From Marinobacterium lutimaris (GTDB taxonomy: Bacteria; Pseudomonadota; Gammaproteobacteria; Pseudomonadales; Balneatricaceae), in the NCBI RefSeq assembly GCF_900108065.1, contig NZ_FNVQ01000001.1, forward strand, positions 186,001 through 250,000: 64,000 bases of DNA, written 5' to 3'. The notes beneath the pieces were generated by a model. It was not told where the DNA came from. It did no database searches and saw nothing but the letters and a program-made list of their open reading frames with translations. Position 1 is the first letter of the stretch. Each line of letters opens with the position of its first letter. The position numbers and the translations under genes were made by a program. This document shows positions 16,408-24,932 of this stretch, in pieces.

Positions 16408-18038
16408 TGAAACCGAAGTCGTCTTCACGCCGCTATGTCGGTGTGATCCTGCTGTCTGGCTTACTACTGGCCACTTTTCTGACCTGGCGCTCAAGTCCCC
16501 CCGAAGGGCTCAGCTTTAACCCCAAACCCGGTGACTCCCGAGACTATCGTGTCGATCTCCATATGCTCATCACCGCGGAGGGGGCTTCACCTTCGCATCA
16601 TGAGAATGTTGTCAGTCTGCAAAGCCTGTTGCGTTATAGCGTTGATTCTCTGTGGTCCCAGAACATCCACGTACAGCCCCTTTTTATGAGCGTCTCCGAT
16701 GGCTATGACGTTATGACCAGTGCGGGCAGAGGCCCCTTCGGTCGCTCCTCGATCAAAGAGCTGATGAGTGCCGGTTTTAATCTGACGATGGATGATTCAC
16801 AAACGATGATCAAGGCGGTCAACGAGGAGACCTGGCGCGGCCTGCTTGAGCAAACGGGCGAGGAACTGGAAGCGCAGATGCGTCAGCAGATCATGGTGCC
16901 TGCGGTGACCAGCGCCATTCCGATGCAACAGGACGCCGAGGTTCATGTGCAGGGGTTCCAGGGAATGCCGCCGCTTAACCTGAGGGTAGAGGCGGTGGAT
17001 GACGACGGAATCACGGTTGACCTGGTCAGCGAAGCGGGTGCCCCCGCACTAGCTGTTGCTGTTGGCTCTGATGAGGTCAGAACGCAGATCATGGACGTTA
17101 AAGGACGCATGCGCTTAAGCCGCGATGGCGGTTGGGTTGAATCGATGGTCCTACTCAGCAGCCAGAAGGTGGAAGCTCATGGCCGACGTGCGAATGTGCG
17201 GGTCGTGCTGTCGGTACATCATGTTGACAGTGCTGCGTCTGTTCCTGTCGAACTGAGCCTGAAACGTGGGCTAGGCCTTGCACGGCTGATCGCCAACACT
17301 AAAGGTCTGGAAATGAACTTGCCGCAAACGGCGAGCGAGCAGCAACAGCTTCCTGTTTTAGAGCCAGTCGCCGCGCCGTTTGCAAACCCGGAAGGGCAGC
17401 TATCGGTGGATAAGGAAGCTGGCCGAGTGGAGCTTCAGCTGAATCTTGATATGCAGCCAAATGAAGATTTTGGGCAGATCATTGGGGTAGAAACACTCGA
17501 ACTTTTCAACGCTGAAGGTGAGGTTCTCGACATCCCACTGGTACTGGAGGAGATCGGAACGGGAGGTTTGCACGGCGCCGACTTTGTCATCCGCTTTCTG
17601 GCGGCGGGATGGGAGAAACCCGACCTGGAAAAAATCGCCAAAGCGGAAGCCGTTCTGCAGTATCGCGCTCCGGCTAACCCGACTAAGGTCTCGCTTCCAT
17701 TGGCAGATACAGCGACCGATATTCACGAGGGAAATGCCCAAGCCCGGGCTATTCCGACGGAGGGTGGCTGGCGCGTGATCCTGAAAAGTACTGGCCATGA
17801 CTATTATCTTCTCGATCGCTCGGACACCTTCCCTGGACTGTCGGCACAACTGGCCAGCAGCCCTTTTGAGGGCACCACGGCTATTGAGCGGGGCATGCTG
17901 GGACGAGTCACCACGACAGACGCCTGGGAGACCAATTATACGGTTCAGGGCGAGGGTGACCGGTTTAAACTGCTCTTGGTGAAAGGTGCTCCCGTTATCG
18001 AGACATCTCCTCTTAGCTTCATCAGCGAGCAGGAGTAG
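16407..18038 (+). CDS. uncharacterised membrane-anchored protein
   Basis: A 543-residue protein I do not recognise. I start it at ATG 16407, preceded by AAGGA and overlapping a small upstream frame (TAATG). Residues about 8-28 (RRYVGVILLSGLLLATFLTW) form a single membrane anchor, so the rest is probably periplasmic. The body is mixed alpha/beta with many short beta-like segments (LHMLITAEG, VHVQGFQGMPPLNLRVEAVDDDGITVDLV) and no catalytic motif that I can identify. It is monocistronic, flanked by the divergent sulfatase and a convergent gene pair. Confidence 0.6.
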   Translation: MKPKSSSRRYVGVILLSGLLLATFLTWRSSPPEGLSFNPKPGDSRDYRVDLHMLITAEGASPSHHENVVSLQSLLRYSVDSLWSQNIHVQPLFMSVSDGYDVMTSAGRGPFGRSSIKELMSAGFNLTMDDSQTMIKAVNEETWRGLLEQTGEELEAQMRQQIMVPAVTSAIPMQQDAEVHVQGFQGMPPLNLRVEAVDDDGITVDLVSEAGAPALAVAVGSDEVRTQIMDVKGRMRLSRDGGWVESMVLLSSQKVEAHGRRANVRVVLSVHHVDSAASVPVELSLKRGLGLARLIANTKGLEMNLPQTASEQQQLPVLEPVAAPFANPEGQLSVDKEAGRVELQLNLDMQPNEDFGQIIGVETLELFNAEGEVLDIPLVLEEIGTGGLHGADFVIRFLAAGWEKPDLEKIAKAEAVLQYRAPANPTKVSLPLADTATDIHEGNAQARAIPTEGGWRVILKSTGHDYYLLDRSDTFPGLSAQLASSPFEGTTAIERGMLGRVTTTDAWETNYTVQGEGDRFKLLLVKGAPVIETSPLSFISEQE

Positions 18039-18064
18039 TACTCGAGCCGCATTTTCCGGCGAAC

Positions 18065-18520
18065 CTATAGAGCCGGTTTCGGCATAGCAGCTTGATCCCG
18101 AATAGCTTGATCCCGAATAGCCTGATCGGCGCTTGTCGGCCCGCATGGAGTCATCGGTAATCTTTCCAGCATCAGTAGCCACGAGTGAGCGATCTCCTGG
18201 CTGCTGAACGCCTGTTGCAGCACGCCACTGGAAACCGCAGCAGAGATGGTCACGCGTAAGAAGGTCGCGCGGAAGAAGGTCTGCCCGCCCGCCAGTATCT
18301 CCACCTTCTTGCCGATATGATGCTGCGTCAGGGTTTCAAAACTCTGGCTGCCCGCAGGCGTCAGTTTTACAAAGACCGGCCAGCCGAAAGAGTTCGGTTC
18401 TCCCATGCTGACCTGTTCAACGAAAGCGGGGCAGAGGTGGAACTGCAGCGGCTTTTTTTGCGGCTCTTCGGCAGCGGCAAGAGTGGTCAGCAGTGATAAA
18501 ACGAGCAGGACCCATTTCAT
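18065..18520 (-). CDS. small exported protein with a SecD P1-head-like domain
   Basis: A 151-residue protein with a signal peptide (MKWVLLVLSLLTTLAAAE). The segment VKLTPAGSQSFETLTQHHIGKK at about 48-69, followed by VEILAGGQTFFRATFLRVTI and FSSQEIAHSWLLMLERLP, matches the order of motifs in the periplasmic P1-head subdomain of SecD, but no SecD membrane part is attached. Two cysteines (near 30 and 131) could form a disulfide. The C-terminus contains a short repeated AIRDQ caused by a 15-bp tandem duplication. Its start abuts the kinase gene stop, so both are co-transcribed. Function unknown. Confidence 0.55.
   Translation of the reverse strand: MKWVLLVLSLLTTLAAAEEPQKKPLQFHLCPAFVEQVSMGEPNSFGWPVFVKLTPAGSQSFETLTQHHIGKKVEILAGGQTFFRATFLRVTISAAVSSGVLQQAFSSQEIAHSWLLMLERLPMTPCGPTSADQAIRDQAIRDQAAMPKPAL
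18089..18118. repeat. 15-bp tandem duplication inside the SecD-head-like gene
   Basis: AGCTTGATCCCGAAT occurs twice in a row (18089-18103, 18104-18118), followed by a diverged partial third copy. It keeps frame and adds five residues (AIRDQ type) near the protein C-terminus. Confidence 0.85.
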
Positions 18521-19024
18521 TCAGTCACGCTCGATGCGCAGGATATTGAGATTTTCCTCTGCTGTTGGCGGCTCGAAAAATCGGGTGACATGGGCGAATA
18601 CTTCAGCGGTGTCGAAGTGAGCCCGCTCTGGCTGCTCAAGACGCCGCTGCGCGACCTGAGCCAGACACTGGTCATCGGTGAGATCCAGAAACTGCATCTG
18701 ATGCTCACAACCAACTTCACAGCATAATGCCTTAAACCAGGCGCGTTGGTTCACCGTGTTGGCGGGAAAGTCCATCACTACGCTGGTGCCGGTGGCGAGG
18801 ATGTTTTGGACATGGGCATGGATAAACGGCTTGATGCTTCTCGACAGGGTCAGGTAGTCATCGAAGGTTTGAATCTGCTCCGGGTAATGCGCCGCCAGCC
18901 ACTCATCTTCTGAAATCAGTACCGCGCTGTTTTCTGTGGCGACCGCTTTGGCCAGGGTGGATTTGCCTGCGCCCATCTTGCCGCAGAAAAAGAAAAGTGT
19001 TCCCGGTTGTCCCTCGGTGTTCAT
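18521..19024 (-). CDS. P-loop kinase / AAA-family ATP-binding protein
   Basis: A 167-residue P-loop protein. Walker A FFCGKMGAGKSTLAKAVA is at about 11-28, a DEW-type segment (LISEDEWLAAHYPEQ) follows, and VVMDFPANTVNQRAWFKAL resembles the Walker B/lid region of small-molecule kinases in the zeta-toxin or YjjK-like kinase group. I start at ATG 19024; the TTG two codons earlier is less likely. No antitoxin gene is adjacent, so a housekeeping kinase is more likely than a toxin. Substrate unknown. Confidence 0.65.
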   Translation of the reverse strand: MNTEGQPGTLFFFCGKMGAGKSTLAKAVATENSAVLISEDEWLAAHYPEQIQTFDDYLTLSRSIKPFIHAHVQNILATGTSVVMDFPANTVNQRAWFKALCCEVGCEHQMQFLDLTDDQCLAQVAQRRLEQPERAHFDTAEVFAHVTRFFEPPTAEENLNILRIERD

Positions 19025-19071
19025 GCCCAATCCGTTGGTCCCTGTAGTTTGGTTTTAGTCGTCTTTCGATG

Positions 19072-19608
19072 TTAGCTGCTGGTTGCTCTGCCTTGGTTCT
19101 CAATCTTCTCTTCGGCCGCTGCCGGCGCCTGGCAGGAGGGTGTGCCCTGGGAGTTTTGATAAAGAGCATAGGCGGAAAACATCAGCACGATCAGGCCCGC
19201 CGCAATCAGCGGTTTGTCCCTGCCGAGATTCTGAAGCCCATCCCGCTTGGCTTTTGCCAGATCATCCGGGTGATAGACACCGGCGCGGCAGAACAGCAGC
19301 GTCACAAAGAACATACCGGCAACGGCCAGAAAAGTATGCAGCGTATAGGTGAAGGCGATCAGCGAGCAGGCGTTACTGATGCTGTTGGCGCTCACGCCCA
19401 GTACTGCCGCGCAGGCCATCATCGCCAGAGCAAACAGATTGATCGGTGTTTTCGAACGGGTTACGGCGGCCCATGCGGTGCTATGAAAGCTCGAAGGCTG
19501 CGGACTCGATCTGTCAGCACCTGCCTTGATCGGGCGGCCGCACTGGACGCAACTGGCAGCTTGATCGGATATCTCGTGATCGCAGTCCATGCATCGGATT
19601 AAAGCCAT
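19072..19608 (-). CDS. zinc-ribbon membrane protein
   Basis: A 178-residue protein beginning with a CxxC..CxxC zinc ribbon (CMDCDHEISDQAASCVQCG, residues 6-24), a linker, then about three membrane segments (INLFALAMMACAAVLGV, IAFTYTLHTFLAVAGMFFVTLLF, LIAAGLIVLMFSAYALY). A good AGGAG site precedes ATG. The C-terminal tail is polar. Such zinc-ribbon membrane proteins are common and mostly uncharacterised. Confidence 0.6.
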   Translation of the reverse strand: MALIRCMDCDHEISDQAASCVQCGRPIKAGADRSSPQPSSFHSTAWAAVTRSKTPINLFALAMMACAAVLGVSANSISNACSLIAFTYTLHTFLAVAGMFFVTLLFCRAGVYHPDDLAKAKRDGLQNLGRDKPLIAAGLIVLMFSAYALYQNSQGTPSCQAPAAAEEKIENQGRATSS

Positions 19609-19842
19609 AATGCGTCTCCTGACGGTGGTTTATCTGGGCAGCTGCTGTGCCGCTCTTTTACCGGCATGCCGATAAAGAATAGTGGTGCAGGGGCACAAGT
19701 GCCGGAAAGTTGATGCACTGCCCAGTTTTGACGACAAACTGAAATTGGGCACGCCAGCCGGATCAGCTCCTGTAAGCTCTCTGGCCAGGTATGCGCAATT
19801 GCGGTTTAATGCGGCTACTTGCAGTGAGATACACCGATCATC

Positions 19843-20805
19843 ATGCCCATAGAGATATCGCCTGAGCAGCAGCTTTCCCGCGCCGAGATAGAACAGGCGA
19901 TCAACTCGGGTGTTGAGCGTTACTTCAATGATTGCCGTGCGCGGGTTCCCGCGTTTATCCGGCGCCATTTCCAGTACCCCGGTGCCATTGCCACCAACCG
20001 TGTAGCGCTGGGCTGGGATACGCTGCGTGCGCCGGTCAATCTGCTCTGGGCGCCGATGTACGCGTTGGCATCTGTGCTGAAAGCCCTGACCAGAAAACGC
20101 AAAGGTCTGGGCTGGCTATATCGTGCTGCCGCGCTGGTGCCGGCGGGTTTTACCACCCGGGTTCAGCAGCATATCTCCGATCTGATCCTGATCGAGCTGT
20201 TGAACGACGGTAAAGAGGGGCAGCTGCTTGAGAGCTATCTGGTTGACGCTCTGGAGGCGTTATACGCCCGCCACACCTGTGAAGCGACCGACCATCGCCA
20301 GTTCATCCGCACCATTGAGCCGCTGGTGGCCGATGCGCTCAGCCAGTACCGGGTCACCCGCACCGCATCCGCCGATATCACCAACAGCATCTCCTGCACC
20401 GTGCTCGGCGCCTTCGCCTTTCAGAAGTTCACCCCCGGCGGTATCGGGCTGGGCGTGGTGCTGGCATCTATCGTCGCGAAAACTCTCGCAGCCCGGGACT
20501 TTATCTTCGGGGAGGCCGCCGGAAACTGGTACTACGGCTGGTTTCCGCCGGAGCCCTCCTGGACCATAACCGCCGCCGTGATGCTTGCCGTACTGTCTGC
20601 ACTGGCAGCGTTTGCTGCGCTATCCGGCATGATCTTCGACCCGCTTCAGGCAAGTATTGGTATGCATAAGCGGCGCCTGCATAAGCTGCTGGATCACCTG
20701 GAAAGGGATGTGAACCGCAGCACCCAAAGCAGCTTCCGCCCCAAAGATCAGTTTGTCGCGCGGATACTGGATGCATTTGATCTTATCCGCACCGGGCTAC
20801 TCTAA
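19843..20805 (+). CDS. uncharacterised membrane protein
   Basis: A 320-residue protein with a soluble N-terminal half (SRAEIEQAINSGVERYFNDC near the start, then FIRRHFQYPGAIATNRVALGW) and hydrophobic segments around 55-75, 185-215 and 240-270 (ITAAVMLAVLSALAAFAALSG). The C-terminus is a basic helix. I do not recognise the family. It lies 38 bp upstream of the glycerophosphodiesterase gene on the same strand and may share its transcript. Confidence 0.6.
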   Translation: MPIEISPEQQLSRAEIEQAINSGVERYFNDCRARVPAFIRRHFQYPGAIATNRVALGWDTLRAPVNLLWAPMYALASVLKALTRKRKGLGWLYRAAALVPAGFTTRVQQHISDLILIELLNDGKEGQLLESYLVDALEALYARHTCEATDHRQFIRTIEPLVADALSQYRVTRTASADITNSISCTVLGAFAFQKFTPGGIGLGVVLASIVAKTLAARDFIFGEAAGNWYYGWFPPEPSWTITAAVMLAVLSALAAFAALSGMIFDPLQASIGMHKRRLHKLLDHLERDVNRSTQSSFRPKDQFVARILDAFDLIRTGLL

Positions 20806-20843
20806 CGCCATACACTTTCAATGCATTAAGGACAGGGATCGCC

Positions 20844-21794
20844 ATGAAGCATAGAGATTTGAACCGCCGTCCGTTGACGTCACTCCTCGCCATAGCGGCA
20901 TCGCTGCTGGCTTTCACCGCGCAGCTGCCTGCCCATGCAGACGACAGTGGCGTTCAGACCCACCCGGATGATCTGAAAACCTTCAAGTTGATCGCCCATC
21001 GCGGCGCCAGTGGCCATGCACCGGAGCACACCTGGGCCGCCTACGATAAAGCGCGAGAGATGGGGGCCGATTATCTGGAGCTGGATCTGCATATGAGTGC
21101 CGATGGCGAGATCATCGTGATCCACGATGACAGTCTGGATCGCACCACCAATGGCGAGGGCAGGGTGCAGGAGCATAACCTTGAACAGCTCAAAGCGTTG
21201 GATGCCGGTTCCTGGTTTAACGAGAAATACCCCGACCGTGCCGATGAAACTTATGTAGGTGCAAAGCTGCTGACACTGGATGAAGTGATCGGTCGCTACG
21301 GCAAAGAAGTGCGCTACTACATCGAAACCAAGTCGCCACAGCGCTACCCCGAGCTGCAGCGTGAACTGGTGGAAACCCTGGATGAGGCGGGGCTGATCGA
21401 GTCAGGTTCGGTGGTGATCCAGTCCTTCAGCCAGGCCAGCCTGCAGGAGATTCGCGGGCTCAATGCCGATATACCGCTGGTACAGCTGCTCTGGTATTCA
21501 CCGCGGGAAGAGGGCGGCCTGAAAGAGTGGAACGACACCACACCGGCCCCGGAAGATATGACCGATGCCGATTTCAAGAAGATCGCCAGCTACGCCATCG
21601 GCGTCGGCCCCAATGTGATCTATCGCGGCAATGAAGTGATCGATCAGCGTTTTATCGAACAGGCCCACAACAACGGTCTGATCGTGCATTCCTACACCAT
21701 CAACGAGCCGGAACAGATGCAGCGCCTGATCGGCTGGGGTGTGGATGGGATGTTTACCGACTTTCCGGATCGGCTGAGGGCGATGGTGGATTGA
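20844..21794 (+). CDS. glpQ: exported glycerophosphodiester phosphodiesterase
   Basis: A 316-residue GDPD-family enzyme that splits glycerophosphodiesters into sn-glycerol-3-phosphate and an alcohol. A signal peptide is visible (SLLAIAASLLAFTAQLPAHA). The catalytic start LIAHRGASGHAPEHTWAAY is at about 50-68 with the HRG histidine, followed by LELDLHMSADGEIIVIHDD at about 79-97 (metal Glu/Asp and second catalytic His) and YIETKSPQRYP. The C-terminal VHSYTINEPEQM and GVDGMFTDFPDRL complete the barrel. Its product would feed the ugp-like importer and glpKD in this window. Name given by family resemblance. Confidence 0.9.
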   Translation: MKHRDLNRRPLTSLLAIAASLLAFTAQLPAHADDSGVQTHPDDLKTFKLIAHRGASGHAPEHTWAAYDKAREMGADYLELDLHMSADGEIIVIHDDSLDRTTNGEGRVQEHNLEQLKALDAGSWFNEKYPDRADETYVGAKLLTLDEVIGRYGKEVRYYIETKSPQRYPELQRELVETLDEAGLIESGSVVIQSFSQASLQEIRGLNADIPLVQLLWYSPREEGGLKEWNDTTPAPEDMTDADFKKIASYAIGVGPNVIYRGNEVIDQRFIEQAHNNGLIVHSYTINEPEQMQRLIGWGVDGMFTDFPDRLRAMVD

Positions 21795-21947
21795 TTGCTG
21801 CCGGTGTGCTGATTAAAAAGCAGGTCACGACAGCTTGATCCGTACGGGATTTCGAGTGCCAGACTGGCTACGAACAGCATGTCTGTCTGCCTTGTGGCCG
21901 ATAGTTAATCGAGCTAGCATAATCTTATTGCCGAGGCCGGAGGTAGC

Positions 21948-22181
21948 ATGACTGCTGAAATGTTAAACCAACTGCGCGCTCAGATATCGACTCTAACCGA
22001 GTCGGAACGGGCCGAGCTCGCTTGTGAGCTCATTACAAGTCTGGATGGGCCTCGAGACGACTCAGCGGAGCCAGCGTGGCAGGATGAAATTTCAAAGCGC
22101 CGCTCTAAGGTAGAGAGCGGCAGCGCAAAGTTGCTTAGCCGCGAAGAGTTCCGAGCCAAAATGCGAGAGAGGATCGGCTAG
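21948..22181 (+). CDS. addiction-module-type antitoxin, apparently without toxin
   Basis: A 77-residue acidic helical protein of the small 'addiction module component' family, with the pattern LTESERAELACELITSLDG at about 17-35 and a C-terminal basic-acidic helix (SREEFRAKMRERIG). GGAGG precedes ATG. Partners are normally RelE/ParE-type toxins encoded next door, but 22182-22242 holds no such gene and the next gene is on the other strand. It seems to be an orphan at the edge of the accessory region. Confidence 0.65.
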   Translation: MTAEMLNQLRAQISTLTESERAELACELITSLDGPRDDSAEPAWQDEISKRRSKVESGSAKLLSREEFRAKMRERIG

Positions 22182-22242
22182 AAACGGTGCGGCGATCACG
22201 CAGACTCTTCCCATTGCTCTAACAGCTAACCTGCGTTCGCAG

Positions 22243-22635
22243 CTATACCTGTTTCAGTTTCCACTCTTTGTACTTGTGAAGATCGTTCTCGATCATCGAT
22301 AAGCAGGCGGCGACAACAAAAGCATCGTCAACAAGGCCGATAACCGGTATTACATCAGGGATAAGATCTATAGGCGTCAACACATAAAGCAGCGCCGCTA
22401 CAATCGCCGCGATCGAGTACCAGGGAATCTCCCGGTAGCTGCCATTAACGTAATCCTTCACGATCGCAAAAAGCAGCTTCAGATCTTCGATATATCTGCC
22501 CAGCGGACCGCCGGTTTTGAACTTGTCCTCGATCTCTTTCTGCTTGTTCAGAACCGTATCGACATCTTCTTCGGTGACCTGTTGAGACCTTTTTTTCAGC
22601 TCTTCATTGGCCTGTTCTTTGGTTATCTTTGTCAT
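22243..22635 (-). CDS. YkvA/DUF1232-family membrane protein
   Basis: A 130-residue protein with a charged coiled N-terminus (EQANEELKKRSQQVTEEDVD) and the DUF1232 core at about 75-115: IAAIVAALLYVLTPIDLIPD, then VIPVIGLVDDAFVVAACLSM. The TPIDLIPD motif is diagnostic for the family, a small membrane domain of unknown function. It is the lowest member of a run of minus-strand genes that includes integron-type cassettes, but no attC-like site was found beside it. Confidence 0.8.
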   Translation of the reverse strand: MTKITKEQANEELKKRSQQVTEEDVDTVLNKQKEIEDKFKTGGPLGRYIEDLKLLFAIVKDYVNGSYREIPWYSIAAIVAALLYVLTPIDLIPDVIPVIGLVDDAFVVAACLSMIENDLHKYKEWKLKQV

Positions 22636-22668
22636 GATGCATCCTTGATAGAAAGATCTAATGCCGGA

Positions 22669-22824
22669 TTAAGGAGCTGAAACACCGGCTAACTCTTCGA
22701 TATCTATTAGATCGACTTCGCGTCCCAAGATTCTTTTGTATTGCACTAACTCTGGAACCGGAATGACCGGAACCTCGATGCCCTCATAATTTCTGACGAC
22801 CGAATGCCAAGCATACCGGTGACC
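22669..22824 (-). pseudogene. 3' remnant of a nucleotidyltransferase-like gene
   Basis: A 51-codon open stretch without a credible start, bounded upstream by a stop. Its translation ends GIEVPVIPVPELVQYKRILG then REVDLIDIEELAGVSAP; this VPVIP-L-YKR-LGREVD-DI arrangement is the usual tail of small nucleotidyltransferase-type proteins. The N-terminal catalytic part is missing, so I read it as a decayed fragment between two intact minus-strand genes. Confidence 0.45.
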
Positions 22825-22852
22825 TTAGAGGAGCATCCTCAGCAGTGGCTTG

Positions 22853-23380
22853 TTAAAAGGCTTTAGGCACCCGGTCCGTTTGCGCCACTGTGTGATTGAG
22901 TTGCCGGAGTTTGTTGAGAGAGATCTGAAACTGACCGTTACTTGGTAGTGGGTTGCCTTTGAACTGCTCCCAGACCAAAGCACCGGGCCCGTTATAGATC
23001 TCCTCGAAGGTACCATCGGGGAGGATCTTGATACAGATCGTGTGTTCAGGCTCGCTCCTGAACGCTACCGATCTCGCCTGGGTTGCCTTGATCTCAACGT
23101 TCAAACCCTCAGGTGTGATCGCGTCATAGCCCTTATTAGAGGCCGTCATCAGCTTCAGGCCATAGGCGTCGGCTACCAGGCATTCACCGATACTTCCGAC
23201 CATATGACCATCGGGAGTGAAATGCCTGCCTGGGAACATCTGCTCAAGCTCACCGACCGTTGCATAGAGTTGAGTCACCAGTCTTTGGAACTCTTTATGA
23301 TTGATCACTCCTGGCCAACTCCTTTCCGTTCGATCATGCACAAAGCCCGAGGCGCACATACCATTACTTTCGGCTATCAC
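22853..23380 (-). CDS. DUF6998-like protein
   Basis: A 175-residue protein. The core LEQMFPGRHFTPDGHMVGSI, then GECLVADAYGLKLM and GLNVEIKATQARSVAFRSEP, resembles DUF6998 proteins; the E..K motif (VEIKAT) is reminiscent of restriction-endonuclease-like folds. The annotated start is a GTG overlapping the upstream stop (GTGA); a start nearer to residue 25-30 is also possible because the conserved part begins at KEFQRLV. It follows a membrane-protein gene. A role in defence or DNA handling is only a fold-based guess. Confidence 0.6.
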   Translation of the reverse strand: MIAESNGMCASGFVHDRTERSWPGVINHKEFQRLVTQLYATVGELEQMFPGRHFTPDGHMVGSIGECLVADAYGLKLMTASNKGYDAITPEGLNVEIKATQARSVAFRSEPEHTICIKILPDGTFEEIYNGPGALVWEQFKGNPLPSNGQFQISLNKLRQLNHTVAQTDRVPKAF

Positions 23381-23817
23381 CTTACTGTAGCTTCAGCAGA
23401 GGGTGACAGTTTCCTGTTATAAACGAGTATCTGGATAGCGCAGAGCATAGGCCAAAGTGCGAGGCCAAACAGCAGAACCTGTTCGAATGGAGCGAAGCCT
23501 GAAACGCTTATCTTGTATAGCAACGCAAGGGTGAGTAGGGCGCCTATGACGAGTGATAGAGAGTACTTTCTGACGTTGATTGTCTCGTTAATGCAATGGC
23601 GGTAAGTCAGCATCGTAAACTTGATCAGCGAATAGATGCCCGCCCAGTAGATAAGTGTTATCAGCAAAACCGATCTGTCGATCCCTTCGCGGCTGTTGGA
23701 CAACAGGCTGACAACTGAGGTGAGTGTAAAGAGGAAGCCATAAATCGAGCTGGATACCAGAAGATAGCAAAGCGTGGCAAGTATGAGAAAGGCCTGAATA
23801 CTGATGAGGTTTTTCAT
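23377..23817 (-). CDS. small membrane protein, unknown
   Basis: A 146-residue protein with about four membrane segments (IQAFLILATLCYLLVSSSIYGFLF; SVLLITLIYWAGIYSLIKF; LSLVIGALLTLALLYKI; VLLFGLALWPMLCAIQILV; each quoted piece shortened from continuous sequence). No known motif. Its stop overlaps the start of the DUF6998-like gene, suggesting a two-gene unit. Confidence 0.55.
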   Translation of the reverse strand: MKNLISIQAFLILATLCYLLVSSSIYGFLFTLTSVVSLLSNSREGIDRSVLLITLIYWAGIYSLIKFTMLTYRHCINETINVRKYSLSLVIGALLTLALLYKISVSGFAPFEQVLLFGLALWPMLCAIQILVYNRKLSPSAEATVR

Positions 23818-23964
23818 GGTTATTTAAGACGTTGGAATGTGCATCCGTATGCTTGTCAATTTGTTCACCTAATTCCCGCGTGGCTAACTCAATTGACGGC
23901 GCAGGAATGGTCGGCAACGGAGCAACGTGCAACTAGAGTTCCTTTGAGTATCTTGCTGACTGGT

Positions 23965-24249
23965 TCATTCGCCTATAAAAATGATGCCGTAGCCCTCAAG
24001 TTCTGACTTTTTGAGAACAGAGATTAGAGACTTGTAAATCTGACTACCGGTGCTCTTTGCTTCAAGAGACTCAATCAGCGGTTTTACCCCGGAGCTCAAT
24101 TTCAGGTCGCTGTACTGATCGATGAACAAGCCCGTCTTTGCTCGGTACAGCTCGATAGCTGGAAGAATTTCGGCGTACTCGGTACTGTTGATTGACAATA
24201 TATGATCTTGCGTCCGACCGTCGATAATTTTGTGAACATCTATACTCAT
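23965..24249 (-). CDS. small soluble hypothetical protein
   Basis: A 94-residue protein, mixed helix and strand, starting MSIDVHKIIDGRTQDHILSI and ending GYGIIFIGE. No recognisable domain. It is typical in size for an integron cassette gene and follows the zinc-ribbon cassette gene on the same strand, but 23818-23964 and 24250-24327 show no convincing attC site. Confidence 0.5.
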   Translation of the reverse strand: MSIDVHKIIDGRTQDHILSINSTEYAEILPAIELYRAKTGLFIDQYSDLKLSSGVKPLIESLEAKSTGSQIYKSLISVLKKSELEGYGIIFIGE

Positions 24250-24327
24250 TGACTTATAAATCCCACTTTGAATTGGGTGGATCGTGCCGTTACGTAACAG
24301 ATACTTTTAATCGCATTGTTTTAGTAT

Positions 24328-24918
24328 TTAGAATGCCAGTAATCTATTTAATTTTTTAACAACACTATCGCGGACACTTTGTTTTTTGAAAGTTGTTGGA
24401 ATATGTAAAAGGAAGCTTGCCCACCGATATTTACTGGTTTTTCTATCAGTTGACTCAATATAATCTCTGAGATCGACAGCTGATTCTCGATTAAAAGCCC
24501 AGAGCGTTTCATTTTTGACGTTGAAAGAGTAAAAGGCATCATAGGGCCAATTTAAAATGTATGGCTTTCTGGTATGGCAATGACCACATGATACCGAGCC
24601 AAGATCCGTACCCTGGCTTCTGGTTAGGTACTTAGAGTGATTCCAGTTTTCTGGCTTGTACCCTTCAGGTAGTTCGTAGATGGCTTCAGTAGAGCCGCCA
24701 TGCAAATTTGCATAAAAAACTGCTCCATGCCATTTGTGACCACATGAATCTTTGAACTGATAATATTGAAATAGATCACTTTCCTCGAAGAATGGGATAT
24801 CTTTCTTCAGGGTAATCCTGACGACTTCACCAAATTCGAAGACAGCATGCTCGCCACACCACGGACATTTAATGTCCAAGATGTGAGGCATTGGATTCCA
24901 TTCGTACGTTCCAGTCAT
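24328..24918 (-). CDS. cassette-borne zinc-ribbon protein, unknown
   Basis: A 196-residue protein with two Cys pairs (CPWCGEH at about 18-24; CGHCHTRKP at about 111-119) plus a CGHKWH segment near 59, so it probably binds zinc. No membrane segment. The coding start lies 21 bp inside the cassette boundary set by the attC-like site at 24933-25019, where the cassette begins TTATCGCA. A degenerate match to the expected R'' (TGCGATTAA) follows the stop at 24307-24315. Function unknown. Confidence 0.6.
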   Translation of the reverse strand: MTGTYEWNPMPHILDIKCPWCGEHAVFEFGEVVRITLKKDIPFFEESDLFQYYQFKDSCGHKWHGAVFYANLHGGSTEAIYELPEGYKPENWNHSKYLTRSQGTDLGSVSCGHCHTRKPYILNWPYDAFYSFNVKNETLWAFNRESAVDLRDYIESTDRKTSKYRWASFLLHIPTTFKKQSVRDSVVKKLNRLLAF

Positions 24919-24932
24919 CTCGATCTCAATTT

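Noticed and set aside
18521-19024. zeta-type toxin
   Set aside because: The P-loop kinase lacks an adjacent epsilon-type antitoxin and lies in an operon with an exported protein, so a metabolic kinase is more likely.
22190-22240. CTAACAGCTAAC and CTGCGTTCGCAG near the YkvA-type gene as another attC
   Set aside because: There is a small hairpin and GTTAG text, but no paired R'/R'' with a cassette end and no L boxes could be fitted.
23588-23932. 114-codon minus-strand frame
   Set aside because: Overlaps most of the membrane-protein gene 23377-23817 in another frame; the membrane protein has the better composition.
23818-23964. attC site after the 94-residue gene
   Set aside because: Some GTTAG-like bases occur but no complementary R'' or L''/L' pairing was found.
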